Assembly (NCBI GenBank): GCA_012511485.1
Contig: JAAZFZ010000268.1
Span: 1 to 7,187 of the forward strand
Length of the DNA stretch: 7,187 nucleotides
Direction of reading: 5' to 3'
Source: Clostridiales bacterium
GTDB taxonomy: Bacteria; Bacillota; Clostridia; Oscillospirales; Acutalibacteraceae
The translations under genes were made by a program, and so were the position numbers. Of this stretch, positions 1 to 5,819 are shown one piece after another (the stretch's first letter is position 1; the number at the start of each line of letters is the position of its first letter). The notes under the pieces were generated by a model that was not told the DNA's origin, made no database searches, and was given only the letters and a program-made list of their open reading frames with translations.

Positions 1-847
1 TCGGATAAGCCTTATCCATCAAATAGCCGGAAATATTCTTTGTGGCAATTGTCATTAACCCCTGAGTCATGTTATTGCAGGCGTCCTTGACAGATTTTGC
101 TGTGAGATTAAAGATTCTCTCCATTAGTGACGGGTCAGTTCCGTTATAAGTGTCAATGTCAATTATTGAAGAAAGTAGGTTATTAATAACAGTACGCGGT
201 TCCTCTGACCATATTCCCTGCGTGTCGAGACCGCTGTGGGTATGAGTGACTCCGACATTTATGCTCACGATGTTGTTTTCTAGCGCAAACTCCGAAAGTT
301 TTTCCCTGATTTTGCGCACATCGGCGTTTGCAAGGCCGATTGTATCAATTACGCAGAAAGCAACCTTGCCTCTGCTGCTGCCATCGTCAAGGCAGATTGT
401 TCTGACCTTTATGTCGTCATACTTTTTATAAGTTATTTTACCGAGATTGTAGCCCGCCATGTAATAACCCTTTGTTTCAAGATCCTCAGGTGTCAAAATT
501 TCCTGAGAATAGCCCAAGCTCCAGACGGAGCTATCAGTCTGCTCATCAAGAAAATATTCATGACCGGCATAGAAGTTTTTAGTCTCATATTCGTCATAAT
601 CAATCCAGTTTTTGCTGTCAGGCAAAGCATCGGCAACATGCTTGACTGTATCCTCCAGAATCGGGCATGCAACTCTCCACACCATTACAATCAGTCTTCT
701 CAGGATTTCTTCGGTATCAAACAAGTCCAGAGTTTTGACTGCGTCGGCTTTTGGCGCCTGTGCAGAGACAAGCATTGCCGGAGAGGCTGAAATAACAATA
801 CAAAAACACAATAGGGTTGAGATTGCAACTTTAATTTTCTTATTCAT
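1..847 (-). CDS. Secreted neutral/alkaline ceramidase-like protein, N-terminal part (continues past the left edge)
   Basis: The reverse strand is open from ATG (845-847) to the window edge, giving 282 codons with no stop. A perfect AGGAGG lies 6 bases before the start (854-859), which fixes it. Residues 1-29 form a signal peptide: basic MNKKIK, a hydrophobic core, and a VSA|Q cleavage site. The mature part carries MAGYNLGK (about 130-137), a stretch around CLDDGSSRGK, and GVTHTHSGLD with the HTHSG core at 202-206. These resemble the N-terminal domain of neutral/alkaline non-lysosomal ceramidases, zinc amidases that split ceramide into sphingosine and fatty acid; HTHSG is a hallmark of that family. 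Export outside the membrane is inferred from the signal peptide. The C-terminal half, including the other metal ligands, is off the window, so activity and true substrate are unknown; many Firmicute members have no tested function. The gene is certain, the family likely. Confidence 0.75.
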   Translation of the reverse strand, partial: MNKKIKVAISTLLCFCIVISASPAMLVSAQAPKADAVKTLDLFDTEEILRRLIVMVWRVACPILEDTVKHVADALPDSKNWIDYDEYETKNFYAGHEYFLDEQTDSSVWSLGYSQEILTPEDLETKGYYMAGYNLGKITYKKYDDIKVRTICLDDGSSRGKVAFCVIDTIGLANADVRKIREKLSEFALENNIVSINVGVTHTHSGLDTQGIWSEEPRTVINNLLSSIIDIDTYNGTDPSLMERIFNLTAKSVKDACNNMTQGLMTIATKNISGYLMDKAYP

Positions 848-884
848 AAAAAACCTCCTGTATCCGTCACTCAAATGCATTTCA

Positions 885-912
885 ATTATAACACAAATGA
901 AAGTAATTACAA
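885..912 (-). promoter_or_regulatory. Sigma-A type promoter of the ceramidase-like gene
   Basis: On the reverse strand a perfect -10 box TATAAT (885-890) is preceded by TGT, giving an extended -10. A -35 box TTGTAA (907-912, 4 of 6 matches to TTGACA) lies 16 bases upstream. The -10 is about 25 bases from the ribosome binding site and 38 from the start codon, leaving a short leader. No operator or riboswitch-like fold is evident. Confidence 0.6.
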
Positions 913-950
913 CAATTATACAGTAAATTTATGGAAATGATGGAAATATT

Positions 951-1571
951 ATGATACAATTAAAAACAGGAAAAAATAGCAATAAAGGAGGGCTTCTTCT
1001 GAAAAAAAGCTCATTTGTGCATAAGCTGATAAACAGCAGATATTTTTGCCTGTTCTGGTTGATTTTTGCCTTTGTTTATGTTACCTGGTACGGTTTTTTG
1101 AAGGACCCCTTTCATTTCACTTCTAGCATGATAGGTCTTGAATATCCGTTGCATTTCAAATTATGGGGCTTGTTTTCTTCAATATCATTTATTCTGAATA
1201 TTACATATATGTACAGAAAAAACGGCTACACAAAAAAGCTCGGCAGGGTGCTGATGTATGCCGGCTGTGCTTGCATTATGATAACCGTACATATCCCCTC
1301 AACCGAGATTATGAGCCTGCAGCTTGTTGCCCACTGGAGCACAGCGCTGCTGTTTGGGGCGCTCAATGCAGGGGCAATAGCCGTTTTTCTCTATGAAAAA
1401 TCACGGCAAAGCAAAAGGATGCTTTGGACCCTTATTGTTTTTGTGCTCATGCTTGTTGCCATGATTACTCTTCTAATTATTTTCGGCAAAAACGGCGTTA
1501 TTGAGAGTATTCCTATGTGGGGCGCTTATGCGATTTTGTTTTTGATAAACTATACGGGTTTTTATAAGTAA
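951..1571 (+). CDS. Six-helix integral membrane protein of unknown family
   Basis: This 206-residue protein is dominated by hydrophobic segments. There are about six predicted helices, near residues 32-51, 71-89, 100-118, 126-148, 159-182 and 186-204, separated by short basic or polar loops such as YRKNGYTKK and EKSRQSKR. It has no signal peptide, no catalytic motif and no recognisable domain, so no function is assigned. It is divergent from the ceramidase-like gene, with 103 bases between the start codons, and sits 94 bases before the DUF3267 gene on the same strand, so the two may be cotranscribed. The start is uncertain. ATG at 951 has only a weak GGAA in front, whereas a strong AAAGGAGGG (984-992) lies inside the frame, placed for a CTG at 999, which would give a 190-residue protein starting KKSS. 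ATG 951 is kept because CTG starts are very rare. Confidence 0.85.
   Translation: MIQLKTGKNSNKGGLLLKKSSFVHKLINSRYFCLFWLIFAFVYVTWYGFLKDPFHFTSSMIGLEYPLHFKLWGLFSSISFILNITYMYRKNGYTKKLGRVLMYAGCACIMITVHIPSTEIMSLQLVAHWSTALLFGALNAGAIAVFLYEKSRQSKRMLWTLIVFVLMLVAMITLLIIFGKNGVIESIPMWGAYAILFLINYTGFYK
984..992 (+). promoter_or_regulatory. Strong Shine-Dalgarno sequence inside the membrane-protein frame
   Basis: AAAGGAGGG is close to a full match to the anti-Shine-Dalgarno sequence and stands six bases before an in-frame CTG (999-1001). No ATG, GTG or TTG lies at usable spacing in any frame; the next in-frame GTG is at 1017, about 25 bases away. It may mark the true start of the membrane protein at a CTG codon, or be a chance Lys-Gly-Gly coding stretch. 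Confidence 0.4.
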
Positions 1572-1613
1572 AAAAATATACCGATACAGGCAAAAGAGAA
1601 AATTGCTTCAAAA

Positions 1614-1643
1614 GCAGGTAATAAAGCTTGACATACTACCTGC
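1614..1643 (+). repeat. Short inverted repeat between the two rightward genes
   Basis: GCAGGTA (1614-1620) and TACCTGC (1637-1643) are perfect complements around a 16-base loop. No T-run follows, so it is not an intrinsic terminator. It ends 13 bases before the GGAGG ribosome binding site of the DUF3267 gene. It could be a weak RNA hairpin or an operator, but a seven-base match can arise by chance. Confidence 0.3.
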
Positions 1644-1665
1644 AAAATGCTCAGGTGGAGGGGGA

Positions 1666-2316
1666 ATGGATGTGAAACTGGTCTGGAAGGGAAGGTATAA
1701 AGACGCTTCACAGCTTGAAAAGGGAGTTTTACCCGAAAACGCTGTTAAGTTCAAGGAGCCCGATACCCCTGCAAAGGTAAATTTTTTTGCAGCTCTGTAT
1801 ATAATACCGGTTTTCATCTTTGCCGCAGCACTGGCACTGATTAAGAACTCAATTGCAGGCTATAGTGTTATCACTTCCTTCAGCTTTACGGGCTTTGCAG
1901 TGGCATTTCTGACAATAGTGCCGCACGAATTGCTGCACGCAGTCTGCTTCCCGAAAGAAGCAGAGGTTTTTGTGTATTACTCAATTAAAAATCTTATGGT
2001 TTTTGTCACCTCCGTCTGCCCTGTCTCAAAATCCAGATTCATATTTCTTTCTCTTTGTCCGAGTCTGGTTTTCGGTATTGTGCCGCTGGCAGTGTGGCTG
2101 TTTTATCCTTCTGCTTCCTATGTGACCGATGTCCTGTTCTTTTTCGGCATCTCATCTCTCCTACTGGGCCTCGGCGATTTCATGAATATAAAAAATGCAT
2201 TCTTTCAAATGCCTCGGGGCTCATTGACCCAGCTTTCGGGCTTCAATTCCTATTGGTTCATGCCCCAGAGCCCCGAAGAACCAAAAACTAAGGACAAGGA
2301 AACGGCCCTGCACTGA
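1666..2316 (+). CDS. DUF3267-type membrane zinc metalloprotease (putative zincin)
   Basis: The protein has 216 residues from ATG 1666, which is preceded by GGAGG at 1657-1661; the frame is open back to a TTG at 1603, but that codon lacks a ribosome binding site. Four hydrophobic segments are visible, near residues 41-60, 66-86, 125-147 and 153-170. HELLH (87-91) sits at the end of the second helix, a zincin HEXXH motif in the position seen in DUF3267 proteins, which resemble site-2-protease-like intramembrane peptidases. Asp171 in LGLGDFMN after the last helix is a plausible third metal ligand (inference). It would act in the cytoplasmic membrane; the substrate is unknown. The short N-terminal soluble part (1-40) and polar charged tail (201-216) are probably cytosolic. 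It is the last gene before a terminator and may be cotranscribed with the upstream membrane protein. Confidence 0.82.
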   Translation: MDVKLVWKGRYKDASQLEKGVLPENAVKFKEPDTPAKVNFFAALYIIPVFIFAAALALIKNSIAGYSVITSFSFTGFAVAFLTIVPHELLHAVCFPKEAEVFVYYSIKNLMVFVTSVCPVSKSRFIFLSLCPSLVFGIVPLAVWLFYPSASYVTDVLFFFGISSLLLGLGDFMNIKNAFFQMPRGSLTQLSGFNSYWFMPQSPEEPKTKDKETALH

Positions 2317-2338
2317 ATGATGCAGAGCCGCTTTTTTT
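2303..2338 (+). terminator. Intrinsic terminator after the DUF3267 gene
   Basis: CGGCCCTGCA (2303-2312) pairs with TGCAGAGCCG (2321-2330), giving nine pairs and one C-A mismatch around an eight-base loop. A run of seven T (2332-2338) follows. The left arm encodes the last residues of the DUF3267 protein and its TGA (2314-2316) lies in the loop. Read on the other strand, the hairpin follows the cytidylyltransferase gene but is trailed only by GTTTCC, so it would be a weaker terminator in that direction. It separates two convergent transcription units. Confidence 0.85.
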
Positions 2339-3056
2339 AAACTGTCATTTTTTCATTTACAAAATCCAGAACACTTAGTGCAACCTTATAGTCGTAATCA
2401 GTCGTGATTTTAAAATTAAAAAAATCACCTGTTACATAATGAATAGGTATGTTCCGCAGCATGCAGACCTTTGTGGTTTCTGTCAGAGTGAGGCGTTCCT
2501 CATCGCTCAGCGAGTCAAAGGCACGGCGCAGGGTGTTTATTTTAAATTCCTGAGGGCTTTGCCCGGCAAACATTGTTTTTCTCAGAGGTACATTGTCAAT
2601 CGTTTCACCGTCAATCATCTGCACTACTGTATCGTTGACAGGGATAATTGTATTGCAGGCATCGCAGGTTTTCATTTTTTCGATAATATCTTTTATAAGC
2701 CTCGGCGTTGTAAACGGCCTTACCGAATCATGCGTGATAATAATATCATCGTCCGTTATTTCGGAGCTTGCCTCAATGCCTGAAATAATGTTCATGAGTG
2801 TATCCTCACGGCTGACTCCGCCCGTTGTGATTCTCAAGCGGGGATTATCGCCAATATACTTCTGAATCTGTTCAACCGCAAGGTCAACCCAGTCCGCATA
2901 GACACCCAGCCAGACCTGCTCAATTTCTTCTTCATTAAGAAGACGGACAAGGCTGTGAATAAAAATCGGGTATTCGCCCAGGGGCAGGAACTGCTTAGGT
3001 ATTACTGAACTCATTCTCGTGCCCAGCCCGCCTGCCAGCACCGCAGCATATATCAT
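2337..3056 (-). CDS. tarI: TarI/IspD-family cytidylyltransferase, probably D-ribitol-5-phosphate cytidylyltransferase
   Basis: This is a nucleotidyltransferase of 239 residues that joins CTP to a sugar-alcohol phosphate, here most likely ribitol-5-phosphate to give CDP-ribitol; IspD of the MEP pathway is the close alternative. The nucleotide loop LAGGLGTRM (7-15) and PKQFLPL (20-26) lie at the N-terminus. THDSVRPF is the central catalytic stretch, GQSPQEFKI follows, and FKITTDYDYKVA near the C-terminus carries the late conserved Lys and Asp. GQSPQEF followed by LSDEERLTLTE resembles TarI more than classical IspD. The ATG (3054-3056) has GGTGG upstream and gives the standard MIYAAVLAGG start; a GTG at 3068 would add only four residues. 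The gene overlaps the GT-LicD gene by 62 bases in another frame, implying translational coupling. No tarJ (ribitol-5-phosphate dehydrogenase) follows; the operon stops here. Confidence 0.85.
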   Translation of the reverse strand: MIYAAVLAGGLGTRMSSVIPKQFLPLGEYPIFIHSLVRLLNEEEIEQVWLGVYADWVDLAVEQIQKYIGDNPRLRITTGGVSREDTLMNIISGIEASSEITDDDIIITHDSVRPFTTPRLIKDIIEKMKTCDACNTIIPVNDTVVQMIDGETIDNVPLRKTMFAGQSPQEFKINTLRRAFDSLSDEERLTLTETTKVCMLRNIPIHYVTGDFFNFKITTDYDYKVALSVLDFVNEKMTV

Positions 3057-5295
3057 TGTTAACACCACCCATAACTTCTTCTTTTATTTTTTCAATCGTC
3101 ATTTTCTCATATTTGCCAAGGTCACATGAGAACATATTATGCGTGCGCCTTTGAGTTTCGGGCAGCAGCTGCATATAGTCCCCGTAGTGGCAGGTCAGGT
3201 AATCGTCCCAATGTGCCATTGTCGGGAAAATTCTTCCCTCGAATTCAAGCGGAACAGGGGTTCCCCAGAATTCCTTGGGGAAGCACTCCTTTTCATAGCC
3301 GTAAAGCCCTGCAAGGCATACCCATTTTTCTGCTGTTTCGCAGTCATATTTTTTTGCATTTTTATCCCATAACACTCTTAAAAGCTTCCTCGGAACAAAA
3401 ATCTTTAGAACCAGGCGGATAAGTATAACTCTGATGACCTTGAAATTAAGCTTGAACGCAGGAATCATTCTGCCCTTCGCCCACATAATATCGGTCAGGC
3501 GCTTGTTGATTTTGCCATGCTTCTCCTGCTCCTGAGGCGGTGCTGCACCGTCAAGCGGGAAAAGGTCAACAAACACACCATGCCCCTTGCGCTGGAGGGA
3601 ACGGGTCAATCTGGTCCCTTTAAGCTCAATGCGGTGAAAGGCGTAGGGCGAGCAGTCCATACGGAAAGAAAACTCATCCCCGATCTCGTTTTTGACCACT
3701 GATAGAAATTTATCATAATCAGGTCTCGGCAAGGTAACATCTATATCATCATCCCATGGTATAAAACCTTTATGCCTGATTCCGCCAAGCAGAGTTCCTG
3801 CCGCAATATAGTAGGTGATGTCATGCTTTTTGCATATCCTGTCAAACTCCAGCAGGAGCTTGTAAGCGAGCAGCTGGAGCTTTTTGACCTGCTCATCACT
3901 TATGTTGATATACTGGTATTTAGCAGTTCTCAATTGCTCTGTTTTATATACAGACTTGATTATACGGCGCAAAACAGAGTAGGGGGAACGGATTATCCTG
4001 TAAATCGTTTTGCGTGAAGTCTTTATATTGTTCTTCAGCCTGTAAAAAGCGGCGGCTAACCTGAAAAGGGGCTTTGAACGGTTTGCAATAACTGTTTTAT
4101 TTTTAATAACCGAACTGTTATATGTATCGCTCAATATCTGAACAACGGTTGCTTCGGCTCTTAATTCATCAGATTCGGGGACATCATCTGAGTTTATTAG
4201 CTTCTCCCATTTTTCAATTGTTTTATTTCTTGCTGTGTCTTCAATGCAGCCTTCAATGTCCTTCTGATACTCTGAGCGTGACGCCGGAGTTACACATTTT
4301 CTCATCATTTCTGCAAGCTCTGAAGGTTTGCTTAATTCTGCAAACTGCAGGGCGTTTAGGCCGTTGTCCGCAGAATAATTATAATCCTTGCAAATAATAG
4401 CCGGTATCCTCAAAGCGACAGACTCAATTGCAATATCAGGAAGGTTTTCAAGCAAAGATAAAAAAACACAGAATGCAGGATTAAAGTTCAGATGCTTTAA
4501 TTTATCAATTTTCTCCTCAATGATAAAGTTGAATTCATAATTGTTATTCTTAATATAGTTTTTAATTATTGTTTGCTGCGCCACATTAAAATTGATTTTT
4601 TCCGGTACGATGTGCAGAGTGAAACTTTGATTGCTATGATAAAAAATATTATATGAGTCGAGAATTGATAACAGTTTAGTAACGCTGCCCTTAATGTTAG
4701 GAATTATAACCCCGATATCATTTTCACTGATGTCGGCAGCTTTGAAGTCCTTGCTTTTGAACGGGAAGAGAAATGGAATCGTCTGTGCATTTTTCAGCTT
4801 CAGCATACTGTTGCATAGAGTATCAATTTCAGAAATGCTCACAACTGAGAACAAATCCGGGAGAATGTTGTTTATCTTTGACTGAAGGATTACAGAGCCC
4901 TTTTGAAGGTTTAAGAACTGAGAGTCCTGCTGAGCCAGAATAAACTTTAATCCCCTGTTTTGAAACCGGCTTATAATCGGAAAAGCCTGTGGATAGATGC
5001 TGCCCCAGAAAATAAAGACAGAGGATTCTATTTTTGAAAGGATACCATTGACTTTATCCTTAATGCTTCTGCTGCTCATGTATGGGTCGTGAATAATGTA
5101 TCTTTTAATTGAAGAATGATATGCAAAATCAAAGGGAGTCCGTTTTTCAAAAGTGATGAGGTTGACAGAATAGCCCCTGTCATCAAGCTCGTTCATAATG
5201 GAGGTCAGAGACTGAGCCCTGTTGTTATCACGGATTTTGTTTGTTATAAAAGTAACTGATTTTTGGTGAGTATTAGAGGTACTACCTTCAATCAT
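2995..5295 (-). CDS. Fusion of GT-B glycosyltransferase and LicD phosphotransferase
   Basis: The protein has 766 residues; ATG 5295 is preceded by AGGTGG (5305-5310). Residues about 10-370 look like a GT-B (GT4-like) glycosyltransferase. The opening VTFITNKIRDNNRAQS is a Rossmann-type start, and the late FLSLLENLPDIAIESVALR (278-296) carries the Glu283/Glu291 pair typical of the donor-sugar site. Residues about 371-465 are a basic linker. Residues about 466-735 are a LicD domain: YYIAAGTLLGGIRHKGF (495-511) followed by the metal-binding WDDDIDV (514-520), then VFVDLFPLDG (575-583). LicD proteins transfer phosphocholine or related alcohol phosphates from CDP donors to glycans. One polypeptide may therefore add a sugar and then decorate it with a phospho-alcohol, in the cytoplasm before export. 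The last 21 or so residues are encoded within the tarI overlap. The LicD half is clearly GC-richer than the GT half. Confidence 0.88.
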   Translation of the reverse strand: MIEGSTSNTHQKSVTFITNKIRDNNRAQSLTSIMNELDDRGYSVNLITFEKRTPFDFAYHSSIKRYIIHDPYMSSRSIKDKVNGILSKIESSVFIFWGSIYPQAFPIISRFQNRGLKFILAQQDSQFLNLQKGSVILQSKINNILPDLFSVVSISEIDTLCNSMLKLKNAQTIPFLFPFKSKDFKAADISENDIGVIIPNIKGSVTKLLSILDSYNIFYHSNQSFTLHIVPEKINFNVAQQTIIKNYIKNNNYEFNFIIEEKIDKLKHLNFNPAFCVFLSLLENLPDIAIESVALRIPAIICKDYNYSADNGLNALQFAELSKPSELAEMMRKCVTPASRSEYQKDIEGCIEDTARNKTIEKWEKLINSDDVPESDELRAEATVVQILSDTYNSSVIKNKTVIANRSKPLFRLAAAFYRLKNNIKTSRKTIYRIIRSPYSVLRRIIKSVYKTEQLRTAKYQYINISDEQVKKLQLLAYKLLLEFDRICKKHDITYYIAAGTLLGGIRHKGFIPWDDDIDVTLPRPDYDKFLSVVKNEIGDEFSFRMDCSPYAFHRIELKGTRLTRSLQRKGHGVFVDLFPLDGAAPPQEQEKHGKINKRLTDIMWAKGRMIPAFKLNFKVIRVILIRLVLKIFVPRKLLRVLWDKNAKKYDCETAEKWVCLAGLYGYEKECFPKEFWGTPVPLEFEGRIFPTMAHWDDYLTCHYGDYMQLLPETQRRTHNMFSCDLGKYEKMTIEKIKEEVMGGVNNDICCGAGRRAGHENEFSNT

Positions 5296-5772
5296 CTTGC
5301 TTTACCACCTTTTTTCGTTTTTGAAACATCGACCCGTATATTTCAATTGCCTCGTCAATATCTCCGTCATATTTTACCGTACCCTTGTCCATGATGATGC
5401 CTCTTTTCAAAAGGACCTTGCCACATTAGTCGAATGTGTGACGAAAAGCAGCGTAGCATTATTCATTTCAATTATGCTGTTGACCTTTTCACTGCATTTA
5501 TTTCTGAATGATTCATCTCCGACACTTAAAGCCTCGTCAATAATCAAAATTTCGGGCCTAATATTAACATTTATGGAAAAACCCAGCCTTGCCTTCATGC
5601 CGCTGGAATATGTTCTGACAGGCTGGTCAATATACTCTTCAATTTCGGAGAATTCGATTATTTCCTGTTCAAGTTCAGCTATTTCTCGCTGCGATAATCC
5701 GAGAATAGAACCTTTAAGGTAGATGTTCTCTCTGCCCGTAAATTCAGGGTCGAAGCCTGAGGTTAACTCAGG
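5288..5772 (-). pseudogene. Remnant of a TagH-like polysaccharide/teichoic acid export ABC ATPase
   Basis: The reverse strand encodes the C-terminal two thirds of an ATPase of the TagH/KpsT type. SGFDPEFTGRENIYLKG is followed by the ABC signature YSSGM, Walker B ILIIDEALSVGD and the H-loop FVTHS. Two defects are visible. First, the frame is closed by TAG at 5773-5775 and no Walker A region exists upstream, because the next gene ends at 5820; about 90-100 residues including the P-loop are missing. Second, after VARSF the frame meets TGA (5407-5409), while KRGIIMDKGTVKYDGD continues one frame over to a stop at 5288-5290. One lost base in a TGY Cys codon explains this, since the family usually has Cys before (D/K)RaI. 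The remnant tail overlaps the GT-LicD start by eight bases, as in an intact operon. It cannot bind ATP as it stands. No partner permease gene is in the window. Confidence 0.85.
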
Positions 5773-5773
5773 C
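5755..5773. repeat. Perfect inverted repeat at the truncated end of the ABC ATPase remnant
   Basis: GCCTGAG (5755-5761) and CTCAGGC (5767-5773) are perfect complements around the loop GTTAA. The repeat lies exactly where similarity to TagH ends, next to the in-frame TAG and a GC-rich patch (GGCCGGCGG, 5776-5784) unlike the surrounding AT-rich sequence. There is no T-run, so it is not a standard terminator. It could be the scar of a deletion or template switch, though part of it simply encodes E-L-T-S. Confidence 0.5.
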
Positions 5774-5819
5774 TAGGCCGGCGGACAGTTATTTGGTGTT
5801 ATATTATTCAATTTAACCG

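Noticed and set aside
560..926. Open frames of 76 and 104 codons on the forward strand
   Set aside because: They lie antisense to the ceramidase-like gene, have no ribosome binding site and no recognisable protein features.
931..948. Tandem near-repeat ATGGAAATG/ATGGAAATA upstream of the membrane-protein gene
   Set aside because: Two 9-base units in AT-rich intergenic DNA; neither ATG is in frame with the gene, and a chance origin is likely.
1628..1633. Perfect TTGACA -35 box before the DUF3267 gene
   Set aside because: At 16-18 bases downstream there is only TCAGGT-like sequence and no acceptable -10, so no promoter is called.
1608..1817. Reverse-strand 69-codon open frame over the DUF3267 start
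   Set aside because: It is antisense to a well-supported gene with no ribosome binding site and no protein features.
5407..5598. Treating the 63-codon reverse frame as an independent small gene
   Set aside because: ATPase homology extends upstream to 5772 and, after a frameshift, downstream to 5288, so it is part of one broken gene.
5297..5722. 141-codon forward-strand open frame over the ABC remnant
   Set aside because: The reverse strand carries clear ABC signature, Walker B and H-loop motifs; the forward frame is their shadow.
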